From positions 124,001-188,000 of the forward strand of contig NZ_JACHKT010000005.1 in the NCBI RefSeq assembly GCF_014204325.1: DNA of 64,000 bases, read 5' to 3'. The stretch is from Arcicella rosea (GTDB lineage Bacteria > Bacteroidota > Bacteroidia > Cytophagales > Spirosomataceae). Below are positions 18,632-27,920 of the stretch, one piece after another (the first letter of the stretch is position 1; each line of letters opens with the position of its first letter). Below the pieces are notes generated by a model, which did no database searches, was not told the DNA's origin, and worked only from the letters and a program-made list of their open reading frames with translations. Position numbers and translations under genes: made by a program.

Positions 18632-19720
18632 ATGTTAAAAAATCTTAAGTATGTTTTGCTTGGCTTTTTAGTATCAATTTGCTTAGCTTTTTCTATATTG
18701 AGAGAGACAAAAAACAATGATATAACATTAGGAGCTTACTATTTTGATGGTTGGACAGGAGCTTATCCTAATCATATTACAAAAAAATTAGTTGATTCAT
18801 TTTCTTTAAGAGAACCTAAATGGGGATGGCTAACAAGTTCTCAGCAAATTGTTAATGAGCAAATTGATGAAGCATCAAATGCAGGATTGTCTTTTTTTAG
18901 CTTTTGTTGGTATATGAATTCCTCTAAAAAGCCTAGTGAAGAGCCTTTAAATAATGCTTTAAAATATTTTAGAAACTCTCCCAATAAAAATAAACTTAAA
19001 TATTGTATCATGGTGGCTAATCACCAAGGATATGAAATTGATAAAAATGATTGGAATCTTGTTTCAAAGGAATGGTTGGAATTATTTTCAGATAAAAGTT
19101 ACTTAAAGGTTAATGAGAAACCTTTACTAATTTTTTTTAGTATCAATTCTTTAATTACAAAGTTTGGTTCGACTGAAAATGTAAAGAGTGCATTAGATAG
19201 TTTAAGATATGCAGCGGTTAATTCTGGACTGAGAGGTATTTCATTTGCTGTTTGTATAAATCCATCCAAAACTAATATCCAAAAGGCTGAAAGTTGTGGT
19301 TTTGATATTCTAACAGGATATAATTATCATTCGGCTGGTTTTAGAGGAAATAAAATGAAAATCCCTATTGATAGTTTAATTTTTGCTGAAAGAAAGGTTT
19401 GGGATTCTTTTAACAGTCTAAGCAAACTTAATTATATCCCTGTTTCTACTTTGAACTGGGATCCACGTCCATGGGCGAATACCTATAATAACTATGCTAA
19501 AGAACCTTATTATGTTGGTTTTTCTCCTGAGTCTGTTTTTCGTTCTGTTAAAAACTGTGTCAGTTGGATCAAAGAAAATACAAGAAATGCCACAAAAGAA
19601 AAAATAGCCATTTTATATGCTTGGAACGAAAATGGTGAGGGTGCTTGGTTGACACCTGGAAAAAATGGATTTAATCCATCAAAAAGACTAAAAAAAGCAT
19701 TGAGTACTTCTATAAAGTAA
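18632..19720 (+). CDS. Membrane-anchored WbsX / GH99-like protein
   Basis: 362 aa. An N-terminal hydrophobic segment (YVLLGFLVSICLAFSIL, about 5-21) makes it a signal-anchored or secreted protein. The rest follows the WbsX/GH99 pattern (LGAYYFDGWTG, FFSFCWYMN, LNWDPRPW, ILYAWNENGEGAW), and Asp/Glu residues of the family regions are kept. Unlike the copy at 15277-16368, it should act outside the cytoplasm. It could be an endo-acting hydrolase trimming the EPS, but that is inference. Confidence 0.8.
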   Translation: MLKNLKYVLLGFLVSICLAFSILRETKNNDITLGAYYFDGWTGAYPNHITKKLVDSFSLREPKWGWLTSSQQIVNEQIDEASNAGLSFFSFCWYMNSSKKPSEEPLNNALKYFRNSPNKNKLKYCIMVANHQGYEIDKNDWNLVSKEWLELFSDKSYLKVNEKPLLIFFSINSLITKFGSTENVKSALDSLRYAAVNSGLRGISFAVCINPSKTNIQKAESCGFDILTGYNYHSAGFRGNKMKIPIDSLIFAERKVWDSFNSLSKLNYIPVSTLNWDPRPWANTYNNYAKEPYYVGFSPESVFRSVKNCVSWIKENTRNATKEKIAILYAWNENGEGAWLTPGKNGFNPSKRLKKALSTSIK

Positions 19721-19738
19721 TGTTACAATTTATATTTT

Positions 19739-20836
19739 ATGAAAATAGCTATACTAGGTACAAGAGGAATCCCAAATAACTATGGAGGTTTTGAACAATT
19801 TGCAGAATACTTAGCAGATGGTTTAGTTCAAAGAGGGATTGAAGTCTCAGTTTACAATAGTCACAATCATCCTTATCAAGAAAAGGTTTGGAGAGATGTT
19901 GAAATTATTCACTGTTACGACCCAGAGGATAAGTATGGAACAGCTGGACAATTTATTTATGATTTAAATTGTATTCTTGATTCAAGGAAAAGAAATTTTG
20001 ATATTATTCTTCAATTAGGATATACCAGTAGTACGATTTGGGGATGGTTATTACCTTCTAAAAGTATTATAACTACCAATATGGATGGCTTAGAATGGAT
20101 ACGTAGTAAATATTCTAAACCAGTTCAACGTTTTTTGGAATTTGCAGAATATTTGGGAACTAAATTTAGTGACCATTGGATTTCAGATTCTATAGGTATT
20201 CAGGAGTATCTTAATCAAAAATACAAGCTTGATTCTGTTTATATACCTTATGGTGCTTTTGTTTTTGAAAACCCTGATGATAAAGATTTAGTCGCTTACC
20301 AAGTACAACCATATCAATATGATATGTTGATTGCTCGACTTGAACCCGAAAATAATATTGAAACAATATTAGATGGTGTTGTTAATGCAAAAACCAAAAG
20401 GACTTTTTTAGTAATTGGTAAACATCAAACTAAATTTGGAGAATATTTAAAAAGTAAATTTCAATCAAGTGAACATATCAAATTTATTGGTGGTATTTAT
20501 GATATTAATGTTTTGAACAATCTTCGGCACTATTCAAATATTTATTTTCATGGTCATTCTGTCGGAGGAACAAATCCTTCTTTATTGGAAGCAATGGCCT
20601 CAAGTGCCTTAATATGTGCTAATAGAAATAAGTTTAACTCTACTATCTTAGAGAATGATGCTTTCTATTTTTCAAATGCTAAAGAGGTAAGTTTTATTTT
20701 AGAGACGGAAGAAAAGTCAAATCAGCAAGTAAAGGTAGAGGCTAATTTTAATAAAATTAAAGAGATTTATACATGGAATCTCATCGTTGAACAATATTTA
20801 AATCATTTTAAACAAATTTATTCCATTGGCAAATAA
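19739..20836 (+). CDS. DUF1972-type (rhamnosyltransferase-like) glycosyltransferase
   Basis: 365 aa. It begins KIAILGTRGIPNNYGGFEQFAE, the hallmark of the DUF1972 N-terminal domain of GT4 enzymes often annotated as rhamnosyltransferases. The C-terminal half has the donor-binding region around FHGHSVGGTNPSLLEAMASS. It lies directly before the rml genes, 62 bp upstream of rmlB, which fits use of dTDP-rhamnose. That substrate link is inference from position. Confidence 0.85.
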   Translation: MKIAILGTRGIPNNYGGFEQFAEYLADGLVQRGIEVSVYNSHNHPYQEKVWRDVEIIHCYDPEDKYGTAGQFIYDLNCILDSRKRNFDIILQLGYTSSTIWGWLLPSKSIITTNMDGLEWIRSKYSKPVQRFLEFAEYLGTKFSDHWISDSIGIQEYLNQKYKLDSVYIPYGAFVFENPDDKDLVAYQVQPYQYDMLIARLEPENNIETILDGVVNAKTKRTFLVIGKHQTKFGEYLKSKFQSSEHIKFIGGIYDINVLNNLRHYSNIYFHGHSVGGTNPSLLEAMASSALICANRNKFNSTILENDAFYFSNAKEVSFILETEEKSNQQVKVEANFNKIKEIYTWNLIVEQYLNHFKQIYSIGK

Positions 20837-20898
20837 CAATAGATTTATTGTGATATAAATCTATTGGATAAAGTCTAATTTTAACACAAATTTAATTT

Positions 20899-21951
20899 AT
20901 GAAGAAACTATTAATCACGGGCGGAGCAGGATTCATTGGCTCGCATGTTGTCAGACTATTTGTTACAAAGTATCTCGATTATCAAATTTTCAATTTGGAT
21001 AAATTGACTTATGCTGGTAATTTGGAGAATTTGAGAGACATTGAAAATCAACCTAATTATACTTTTGTAAAAGGTGATATTGTTGATGCTAGTTTTATTG
21101 ACGCTTTATTTGCTGAACATCAGTTTGATGGGGTTATTCACTTAGCCGCTGAATCTCACGTGGATAGGTCAATTACTGATCCGATGGCTTTTGTGATGAC
21201 CAATGTTGTAGGTACTTGTAATTTGTTGAACGCTGCTAAAAATACTTGGAAGGCATCTGGTTATGAAGGTAAGCGTTTTTATCATGTTTCTACGGATGAG
21301 GTTTATGGAGAATTACATAATCCAGAAGATTTCTTTACAGAAACAACTCCATACGATCCTCGTTCTCCTTATTCTGCTTCAAAGGCTTCTTCCGACCACT
21401 TTGTAAGAGCTTATGGTAATACTTACAAATTGCCTGTAGTAATCACAAACTGTTCTAACAATTATGGTCCGAATCATTTCCCTGAGAAATTATTGCCTTT
21501 AATGATTCACAACATCTTGAACAATAAACCGCTTCCTGTTTATGGAAAAGGTGAAAATGTAAGAGATTGGCTATTTGTGGTTGACCATGCTAGAGCCATT
21601 GATACTGTTTTCCATCATGGTGTTTTAAATGAAACCTACAATATCGGTGGATTTAACGAATGGAAAAATATAGACATCGTTAAATTAGTTTGTAAAACGA
21701 TGGACAGCAAACTTGGAAGACCAGAAGGAACTTCGGAACAACTAATCACTTATGTAACTGACCGTGCTGGACATGATTTGAGATACGCTATCGACGCTAC
21801 AAAAATCATGAACGAATTAGGCTGGAAACCATCTTTACAATTTGAAGAAGGGCTTGAGAAAACAGTAGATTGGTTTTTGAACAACCAAGAATGGCTTGAT
21901 AATGTTACTTCTGGAAATTATCAGGAATATTATAAAAAAATGTACTCTTAA
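20899..21951 (+). CDS. rmlB: dTDP-glucose 4,6-dehydratase
   Basis: 350 aa extended short-chain dehydrogenase. NAD-binding TGGAGFIGSHVV lies at the N-terminus, the catalytic STDEVYGE motif in the middle, and the YSASKASSDHF Tyr-x-x-x-Lys motif after it. It converts dTDP-glucose to dTDP-4-keto-6-deoxyglucose, step two of dTDP-L-rhamnose synthesis. It leads the rml set, separated from rmlA by an 84 bp spacer holding a hairpin. Confidence 0.97.
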   Translation: MKKLLITGGAGFIGSHVVRLFVTKYLDYQIFNLDKLTYAGNLENLRDIENQPNYTFVKGDIVDASFIDALFAEHQFDGVIHLAAESHVDRSITDPMAFVMTNVVGTCNLLNAAKNTWKASGYEGKRFYHVSTDEVYGELHNPEDFFTETTPYDPRSPYSASKASSDHFVRAYGNTYKLPVVITNCSNNYGPNHFPEKLLPLMIHNILNNKPLPVYGKGENVRDWLFVVDHARAIDTVFHHGVLNETYNIGGFNEWKNIDIVKLVCKTMDSKLGRPEGTSEQLITYVTDRAGHDLRYAIDATKIMNELGWKPSLQFEEGLEKTVDWFLNNQEWLDNVTSGNYQEYYKKMYS

Positions 21952-21964
21952 ATTGCTTTAAGCA

Positions 21965-22010
21965 ATAGGCTACAAGCAATAAGCATTTTATGAAATTGCC
22001 TGTAGCCTAT
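21965..22010 (+). repeat. 16-bp inverted repeat between rmlB and rmlA
   Basis: ATAGGCTACAAGCAAT at 21965-21980 pairs with ATTGCCTGTAGCCTAT at 21995-22010, with 15 of 16 positions Watson-Crick, one G-U, and a 14-nt loop. Related words (GCCTACAGCC, AAGCTATAAG) continue to the rmlA start. There is no T-run, so it is more likely an mRNA stability/processing hairpin or one of the word arrays seen elsewhere than a terminator. Confidence 0.75.
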
Positions 22011-22035
22011 CGCCTACAGCCTAAAGCTATAAGAA

Positions 22036-22896
22036 ATGAAAGGAATTATTTTAGCAGGCGGTTCGGGGACTCGTCTTCATCCATTAACCTTGGCAGTAAG
22101 TAAACAATTAATGCCTGTTTACGATAAACCGATGATTTACTATCCACTTTCAATTCTGATGTTGGCGGGTATTAAAGAAATCTTAATTATTTCAACTCCA
22201 CACGATTTACCACATTTCAAAAAGCTTTTGGGAGATGGTTCGCAAATCGGTTGTAGATTTGAATATGCAGAACAACCTTTACCAAATGGATTAGCTCAGG
22301 CTTTTGTAATTGGAGAAGAATTTATTGGTGATGATAAAGTAGCGTTGGTTTTAGGTGATAATATTTTCTACGGAAGTGGATTAAGTAAATTACTTCAAGC
22401 CAACAACGACCCAGAAGGTGGCGTAGTGTATGCTTACCAAGTCCATGACCCAGAAAGATATGGAGTAGTAGAATTTGATGATGATTTTAATGTACTTTCG
22501 ATTGAAGAAAAGCCTTTGAAACCAAAATCAAATTATGCAGTTCCAGGTTTGTATTTTTATGATAACTCAGTGGTTGAAATCGCAAAAAACATAGCACCTT
22601 CACCAAGAGGAGAATATGAAATTACGGATGTAAACAAAGAGTACTTGAAACAAGGGAAATTGAAAGTGGGTGTATTGAACAGAGGAACAGCTTGGTTAGA
22701 TACTGGTACTTTTGAATCCCTTATGCAAGCAGGACAATTTGTGCAAGTGATTGAAGAAAGACAAGGATTAAAAGTAGGTTGTATTGAAGAAGTAGCTTAC
22801 AGAATGGGATTCATTGATAAAGAACAACTCAAGAAAATAGCAGAACCACTGGTTAAAAGTGGTTATGGTAAGTATTTACTAGGTTTGTTAGATTAA
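22036..22896 (+). CDS. rmlA: Glucose-1-phosphate thymidylyltransferase
   Basis: 286 aa, the usual family length. The signature [25 protein letters not shown] lies at the N-terminus, shown here only as key residues G-x-G-T-R and K-Q. The downstream motifs GDNIFYG and EEKPLKPKS complete the nucleotidyltransferase. It makes dTDP-glucose from glucose-1-phosphate and dTTP, the first step of the rhamnose pathway, and is usually feedback-inhibited by dTDP-rhamnose. Confidence 0.97.
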   Translation: MKGIILAGGSGTRLHPLTLAVSKQLMPVYDKPMIYYPLSILMLAGIKEILIISTPHDLPHFKKLLGDGSQIGCRFEYAEQPLPNGLAQAFVIGEEFIGDDKVALVLGDNIFYGSGLSKLLQANNDPEGGVVYAYQVHDPERYGVVEFDDDFNVLSIEEKPLKPKSNYAVPGLYFYDNSVVEIAKNIAPSPRGEYEITDVNKEYLKQGKLKVGVLNRGTAWLDTGTFESLMQAGQFVQVIEERQGLKVGCIEEVAYRMGFIDKEQLKKIAEPLVKSGYGKYLLGLLD

Positions 22897-22937
22897 AAAG
22901 ATAATCATTTTATAACCAAACACACTAAATTAATTCA

Positions 22938-23471
22938 ATGAAAGTTACTGAAGCTAGTTTAAAGGATGTACTCATTATAGAACCACCAGTATTTGGAGAT
23001 GCTAGAGGGGTGTTTTTTGAATCATTCAACAGTATTACATGGGCTAAACAAGGTTTGCCGTCAGAGTTTGTACAAGACAATCAGTCTTTTTCTGTAAAAG
23101 GTGTTTTAAGAGGCTTACATTTTCAACAAGGAGAATTTGCCCAGGGGAAACTTGTTAGAGTAATTACAGGAAGAGTGCTAGATGTAGCAGTAGATATTAG
23201 ACCTGATTCTCCAACTTTTGGAAAATGGGAGTTTTTTGAGTTAGATGGAAAGTCTAATAAAATGGTTTATATTCCAGTAGGTTTTGCTCATGGTTTTTTA
23301 GCTTTGGAGGATAGCATTTTCTCTTATAAATGTACGGCAGGCTACAATAAAGCATCAGAAGGAGGAATCATTTGGAATGACCCAGTACTGAAAATTGAGT
23401 GGCCAGTTGAAAATCCAAATATATCTGATAAAGATTTGATATTGCCCACATTTGAATCTTACTTTAAGTAA
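22938..23471 (+). CDS. rmlC: dTDP-4-dehydrorhamnose 3,5-epimerase
   Basis: 177 aa cupin-fold epimerase of standard length. Visible motifs are FFESFN near the N-terminus, GVLRGLHFQ with the catalytic His, VDIRPDSPTFGKW, and VGFAHGFLAL. It epimerises the 4-keto sugar made by RmlB at C3 and C5. It follows rmlA by 41 bp. The next rhamnose gene, rmlD, is displaced by the insertion of a gmd-like gene. Confidence 0.96.
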   Translation: MKVTEASLKDVLIIEPPVFGDARGVFFESFNSITWAKQGLPSEFVQDNQSFSVKGVLRGLHFQQGEFAQGKLVRVITGRVLDVAVDIRPDSPTFGKWEFFELDGKSNKMVYIPVGFAHGFLALEDSIFSYKCTAGYNKASEGGIIWNDPVLKIEWPVENPNISDKDLILPTFESYFK

Positions 23472-23706
23472 TAGAGTATTTTTTTGCTAGTAAGTACTGA
23501 ATAAGTTGTGGATTAGAATAATTCAATTTTGAATATGCCTTTAAATAGTTTTGCTTAGATTAATTATATTATCTAAATTAGCGTTTTAGCAATAGGAAGC
23601 CTTTTCTATCCTGCGTTTGGTTGTTGAGTAGGTAAAGCCCTAAATTGTTTAATCAATTTTTAATACTAAAATGCTGATTGATTTCAGTAAAATTAATTAA
23701 AGTTAT

Positions 23707-24774
23707 ATGAAAAAAGCCCTTATTACAGGCGTTACTGGTCAAGATGGTGCTTATTTAGCGGAGTTATTATTGTCGAAGGGGTACATAGTTCATGGTATAA
23801 AAAGACGGAGTTCTTTAATTAACACAGCTAGAATTGACCATTTATATGAGGATTTGCATGAGGATGGCGTTCGTTTTGTGATGCATTATGGAGATTTATC
23901 CGATTCAACTAATATAATTCGGATTATTCAGGAGGTTCAACCCGATGAGATTTATAATTTGGGAGCAATGTCTCATGTGAAAGTGTCCTTTGATGAACCA
24001 GAATATACGGCACAAGTTGATGGTATTGGCACATTGAGAATTCTTGAGGCGGTACGCTTGTTAGGATTGACCCAAAAAACCAAAATTTATCAAGCCTCAA
24101 CATCAGAACTGTACGGTTTAGTGCAAGAGGTTCCTCAGTCCGAGTCCACTCCATTTTATCCTCGATCGCCGTATGCAGTCGCAAAAATGTATGCTTATTG
24201 GATTACCGTAAATTACAGAGAGGCCTACAATATGTTTGCTGTGAATGGAATATTGTTTAATCATGAATCTCCATTGAGGGGAGAGACTTTTGTTACAAGA
24301 AAAATCACTAGAGGGGTATCTCAAATAGCTTTAGGGCTTCAAGATAAACTATACTTAGGGAATTTGGATGCTCAAAGAGATTGGGGGCATGCAAAAGATT
24401 ATGTGGAAGCCATGTGGCTAATTTTACAACAAGATACTCCAGAGGATTTTGTGATTGCTACTGGTGTAACAACAAAAGTGCGTGAATTTGTAAGGATGGC
24501 ATTTGCAGAACTAGCGATTGAAATTGATTTTGAAGGTGAGGGGGTTAATGAAATTGGAGTTGTAAGGGCTTGTGGAAATCCACTGTATCAGGTTGAACTG
24601 GGGAAAAAAGTTGTTGAAGTTGATGAAAGGTATTTTCGCCCAACAGAGGTGGATTTATTAATTGGTGATCCTACAAAATCTAAAACAAAATTAGGATGGC
24701 AACCTATATATGATTTAGCCGCTTTGGTAAAAGATATGATGCAAGCTGATATTAAGTTGTTTAATTCCAAATAA
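23707..24774 (+). CDS. gmd: GDP-mannose 4,6-dehydratase
   Basis: 355 aa. The N-terminus [19 protein letters not shown] is the family NADP-binding site, followed by [16 protein letters not shown] and the Gmd-specific [14 protein letters not shown]. It makes GDP-4-keto-6-deoxymannose, precursor of GDP-fucose, D-rhamnose or perosamine. No fcl, rmd or per gene is visible in the window, so the final sugar is unknown. It sits between rmlC and rmlD behind a 235 bp spacer. That spacer contains a 7-bp inverted repeat (AATCAAT at 23651, ATTGATT at 23677) but no convincing promoter. Confidence 0.95.
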   Translation: MKKALITGVTGQDGAYLAELLLSKGYIVHGIKRRSSLINTARIDHLYEDLHEDGVRFVMHYGDLSDSTNIIRIIQEVQPDEIYNLGAMSHVKVSFDEPEYTAQVDGIGTLRILEAVRLLGLTQKTKIYQASTSELYGLVQEVPQSESTPFYPRSPYAVAKMYAYWITVNYREAYNMFAVNGILFNHESPLRGETFVTRKITRGVSQIALGLQDKLYLGNLDAQRDWGHAKDYVEAMWLILQQDTPEDFVIATGVTTKVREFVRMAFAELAIEIDFEGEGVNEIGVVRACGNPLYQVELGKKVVEVDERYFRPTEVDLLIGDPTKSKTKLGWQPIYDLAALVKDMMQADIKLFNSK

Positions 24775-24866
24775 TCTATGGATGCATTAGAACTCAGTTG
24801 TTTTAATTTTCGATAAGATTTAATAATAATAATTATTCATGTCTTACTAATAAACTTAATGATTGT

Positions 24867-25721
24867 ATGAATATTTTAGTTTTTGGAGGTGTTGGTCAGT
24901 TAGGTCAGTGCCTAAAAAAAGTAGCAGATAGCAAAGGAATAGATGGATTAATCTATTTAGATGAGATTCAAGGAAATATACTTGATGTTCAATTGTTAAA
25001 TAGTTTATTTGAACAATATCAACCTCAATATGCTATTAATTGTGCTGCCTATACTGCTGTAGATAAGGCTGAGGATGAGGTTGATTTATCACGTTTAATA
25101 AATAAAACTGGTGCTGAAAATATTGCTAAAGTTTGTGTTAAGCATAATACAACTTTAATTCATATTTCAACAGATTTTGTATTTGAAGGAAAGCTAGCCA
25201 AAGCATTGAATGAGGAAGATATTGCTGAGCCCATCAACGTATATGGCTTAACAAAATTAGAAGGAGAGCAAGGTATATCACAGATAACTAGTCAATATTT
25301 TACATTAAGAACTAGTTGGTTATATTCTGAGTTTGCAAATAATTTCGTTAAAACGATGTTAAGATTAGGTAAAGAAAGAGAGGAGCTAGGGGTGATTATT
25401 GATCAAGTAGGTTCTCCAACTTATGCAGTTGATTTAGCAGGCTGTATTTTGGAAATAATTACTTCTAAAAGTGATGCTTATGGTTTATATCATTATAGTA
25501 ATGAAGGTGTAACTTCTTGGTATGACTTTGCTAAGGCAATTTTTGAATTTTCTAATTACTCAGTTAAAGTAAAGCCTCTAAAGACTTCCGAGTATCCTAC
25601 AAAAGCAACGAGGCCTCTTTATTCTGTAATGGATAAAAGTAAGATTAAGAGTTTATTAGGTATTCAAATTCCTTATTGGAGAGATAGTTTAGCTATTTGT
25701 ATAAAAGAACTCGGATTCTAA
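24867..25721 (+). CDS. rmlD: dTDP-4-dehydrorhamnose reductase
   Basis: 284 aa SDR. N-terminal cofactor motif FGGVGQLGQCL, then NCAAYTAVDKAEDE, STDFVFEG, and the YGLTKLEGE catalytic Tyr-x-x-x-Lys motif. It reduces the 4-keto group to give dTDP-L-rhamnose, completing the pathway. It is the last gene of the long + strand EPS transcription unit: a rho-independent terminator follows about 70 bp downstream. Confidence 0.95.
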   Translation: MNILVFGGVGQLGQCLKKVADSKGIDGLIYLDEIQGNILDVQLLNSLFEQYQPQYAINCAAYTAVDKAEDEVDLSRLINKTGAENIAKVCVKHNTTLIHISTDFVFEGKLAKALNEEDIAEPINVYGLTKLEGEQGISQITSQYFTLRTSWLYSEFANNFVKTMLRLGKEREELGVIIDQVGSPTYAVDLAGCILEIITSKSDAYGLYHYSNEGVTSWYDFAKAIFEFSNYSVKVKPLKTSEYPTKATRPLYSVMDKSKIKSLLGIQIPYWRDSLAICIKELGF

Positions 25722-25791
25722 ATAAGATTGGCGAATAGGATTTTAAAAAGAGAATTTATAATCTATTCTTTGATAAAACCAAAAGATGAAT

Positions 25792-25828
25792 AAAAAGCCA
25801 CCAATCTTTAAAGATGGTGGCTTTTTTA
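25792..25828 (+). terminator. Rho-independent terminator after rmlD
   Basis: AAGCCACCA (25795-25803) pairs perfectly with TGGTGGCTT (25815-25823). The hairpin is flanked by an A-run and followed by TTTTT, so it could work in both directions. It marks the end of the 25.7 kb EPS transcription unit. Confidence 0.88.
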
Positions 25829-25844
25829 ATACTTATTTTATTCT

Positions 25845-25937
25845 TTAAAAATTAATAAAATAAGTCAGTGCTGCCAAAAGGATGATTAAAGTAATTCTTC
25901 CCCATATTTGAAGTGTGTATTTTGATTCATTGCTCAT
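25845..25937 (-). CDS. Candidate 30-aa single-helix membrane peptide
   Basis: An ATG at 25937 (- strand) opens a 30-codon frame ending in TAA. The peptide has a polar N-terminus (MSNESKYTLQIWGR) followed by one hydrophobic helix (ITLIILLAALTYFINF). That helix-after-polar-head layout is more ordered than random AT-rich sequence. No Shine-Dalgarno site is seen, which is normal in this phylum. A TAGTTTTG box, fitting the TAnnTTTG -7 consensus, lies about 40 bp upstream without a clear -33 partner. Function unknown; it may still be chance. Confidence 0.35.
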   Translation of the reverse strand: MSNESKYTLQIWGRITLIILLAALTYFINF

Positions 25938-26176
25938 AATGTAAAGGAGGTTTAAGATATGTAAATGATAAACAAAACTAAATTGTATTCAAATTTACGA
26001 TTATTTAAGCTAAATTTAGTTGAAATAAGTCATCAATTTATTAAACGGTAGTTATTTAAGTTGTTTTGTAAATATTCTAAGAAGTAATTGTTTTTTGTTT
26101 TAGGCTTGAAAATTAAATCCAATTATTGTCATTCGACATTCATAATTTGCTAACATCACCAAAAATATAATCTATT
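25938..26176. other. AT-rich spacer before the first priming transferase
   Basis: With the terminator and small frame to its left, this completes a 455 bp gap between rmlD and the next large gene. I see no further coding potential. A TAATTTGC sequence near 26137-26146 resembles the -7 box but lacks a full TAnnTTTG match and a good -33 partner, so I do not call a promoter, although one must lie here. Confidence 0.4.
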
Positions 26177-27571
26177 ATGCCTCAAAGTATAAGTAAAGTG
26201 AGCTATTTCAGGTTGTTGTCTGATATCATAGCTATTGCATGTGTTTTTACATTTTCTTCATTTATCACCAAACCTGAATTTGAAAAAAGTGATAGTATAT
26301 TATTATTATTATTACTGATAGGGTGGTATTTTTCTACTAAAATCTCTAGTACTTATGATGATTTTAGAACGGAAAGGTATATTGGAGAATTGTTATTGAT
26401 TTTTCAGAATGTATTAGTGCAGTCTATCATTGCAGGACAAGTCTTATTCATTTTGAATAGACATGAATATACTCGTAGATTTGTTTTTGTTTATATTCTA
26501 ATACTATTAATAGTTTTAATTATTAAAAACTACATTATTAAAAAAATACTATTAAGGTACCGTCAAAAAGGTCGTAATATCAAAAATGTTGTTTTTGTTG
26601 GTTATAATGAAATTACATCTAATCTAATATCACAAATTCAAGATAATCCTCACTATGGATTTAAAGTAATTGGTATTATCGCTAAAGAGGAAGAAGGCTA
26701 TGATTTTGGTGGAAATACATATTTAGGTGATTTACAAAAATTTCTCAACATGAATGAGGATTATAAAATTGATGAAATCATTATCACTACTGAAGAAATC
26801 TCTAATCATTTAATGCAAAAGATATTTGTATTATCCGAGAAAAGAGCCATCAGAACTAAAATTGTTCCGAATTATATTACTTATTACCCAAGTAGATTGC
26901 AATTCAAGTTTTTTGGAAACTATCCGCTAATTACTTTTAGAAGCGAGCCTTTACAGGAATATCATTGGAGATTAGTAAAAAGAGTTTTTGACATTGTATT
27001 CTCATTATTTGTCTTTGTATTTATTTTTTCATGGTTATTCCCGATTGTAGCGATTTTAATTAAATTGGATTCTAAAGGTCCAGTATTTTTCAGACAGTAT
27101 CGTTGGGGAAAGGATAATAAGAAATTCAAATGTTTCAAGTTTAGGTCGATGAAACCTGAAAGTAATGATGTTACTGAAAAAGGTACATTTAATCAAGCTC
27201 AAATGAATGATCCAAGAATTACAAAGTTAGGTCAGTTTTTGAGGTCATCAAGCTTAGATGAATTGCCTCAGTTTATCAATGTTTTATTAGGTGATATGTC
27301 AATAGTTGGCCCAAGACCACATGCACATGAGCATAATATTAGAACCAAAGATGAGGTAGATAGCTATTTGGTAAGACATTGGATTAAGCCAGGAATCACA
27401 GGATGGGCTCAAGTAAATGGATATAGAGGGGAAACTAGAACTATTGAACAGATGGAACAAAGAGTAAAATATGATATTTGGTACATCGAAAATTGGTCTT
27501 TAGGATTAGACTTTAAAATTATATTCATGACAGTCTATAATGTAATTAAGGGAGAAGAAATGGCATATTGA
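26177..27571 (+). CDS. Undecaprenyl-phosphate sugar phosphotransferase (WcaJ type), copy 1
   Basis: 464 aa polyprenol-phosphate hexose-1-phosphate transferase. Four N-terminal membrane helices are followed by a Rossmann-like CoA-binding-type domain (VVFVGYNEITSNLI, about 142-270). A fifth membrane helix (FDIVFSLFVFVFIFSWLFP) precedes the catalytic domain with KCFKFRSM, SLDELPQFINVLLGDMSIVGPRP and GITGWAQVNGYRGET. The enzyme loads the first sugar phosphate on undecaprenyl phosphate and so starts repeat-unit synthesis. It is followed by its own terminator, then by a close paralogue. Confidence 0.92.
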   Translation: MPQSISKVSYFRLLSDIIAIACVFTFSSFITKPEFEKSDSILLLLLLIGWYFSTKISSTYDDFRTERYIGELLLIFQNVLVQSIIAGQVLFILNRHEYTRRFVFVYILILLIVLIIKNYIIKKILLRYRQKGRNIKNVVFVGYNEITSNLISQIQDNPHYGFKVIGIIAKEEEGYDFGGNTYLGDLQKFLNMNEDYKIDEIIITTEEISNHLMQKIFVLSEKRAIRTKIVPNYITYYPSRLQFKFFGNYPLITFRSEPLQEYHWRLVKRVFDIVFSLFVFVFIFSWLFPIVAILIKLDSKGPVFFRQYRWGKDNKKFKCFKFRSMKPESNDVTEKGTFNQAQMNDPRITKLGQFLRSSSLDELPQFINVLLGDMSIVGPRPHAHEHNIRTKDEVDSYLVRHWIKPGITGWAQVNGYRGETRTIEQMEQRVKYDIWYIENWSLGLDFKIIFMTVYNVIKGEEMAY

Positions 27572-27603
27572 TTTATAAAGAATCCAAGTTTTTATTAACT
27601 CAG

Positions 27604-27639
27604 AAAGCAATGCAACATAAATAGTGCATTGCTTTTTCT
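27604..27639 (+). terminator. Rho-independent terminator after priming transferase copy 1
   Basis: AAAGCAATGCA (27604-27614) pairs perfectly with TGCATTGCTTT (27625-27635), then TT and a T-rich tail. It lies in the 349 bp gap between the two paralogues, so they are separate transcription units. Confidence 0.88.
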
Positions 27640-27847
27640 GTTTTTGATAAAATATTGTAATATTTTAATTTTTATTGTGTTTATTTTGCAAATATTTTTT
27701 TTACAATGTAAAGTAGAATGCAAGAAAAGTTATCTATTTAATTTACTGTTTATCAGTTGTTTATAAAATGATATGTTTTGTAGAGATGCTTTTGGGTAAT
27801 TTTTATCAACTGTAAAATGCTTATTAATATACCGTTTAATAGATTTT

Positions 27848-27879
27848 TTTGGGACTATCCAACATAGATTGTAAATTTG
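27848..27879 (+). promoter_or_regulatory. Bacteroidota-type promoter of priming transferase copy 2
   Basis: TTTG at 27848-27851 and TAAATTTG at 27872-27879 are separated by 20 nt, a full match to the -33/-7 consensus (TTTG, TAnnTTTG) of the primary sigma factor in this phylum. The start codon is 41 bp further on. The rest of the 27640-27847 spacer is AT-rich with no coding potential that I can see. Confidence 0.75.
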
Positions 27880-27920
27880 CTTTAAGAGAACTCAATCAAT
27901 AGCACATTAAATATAAATTT

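Noticed and set aside
23924-24324. Antisense frames inside gmd
   Set aside because: They lie wholly opposite a well-conserved enzyme gene and show no family features.
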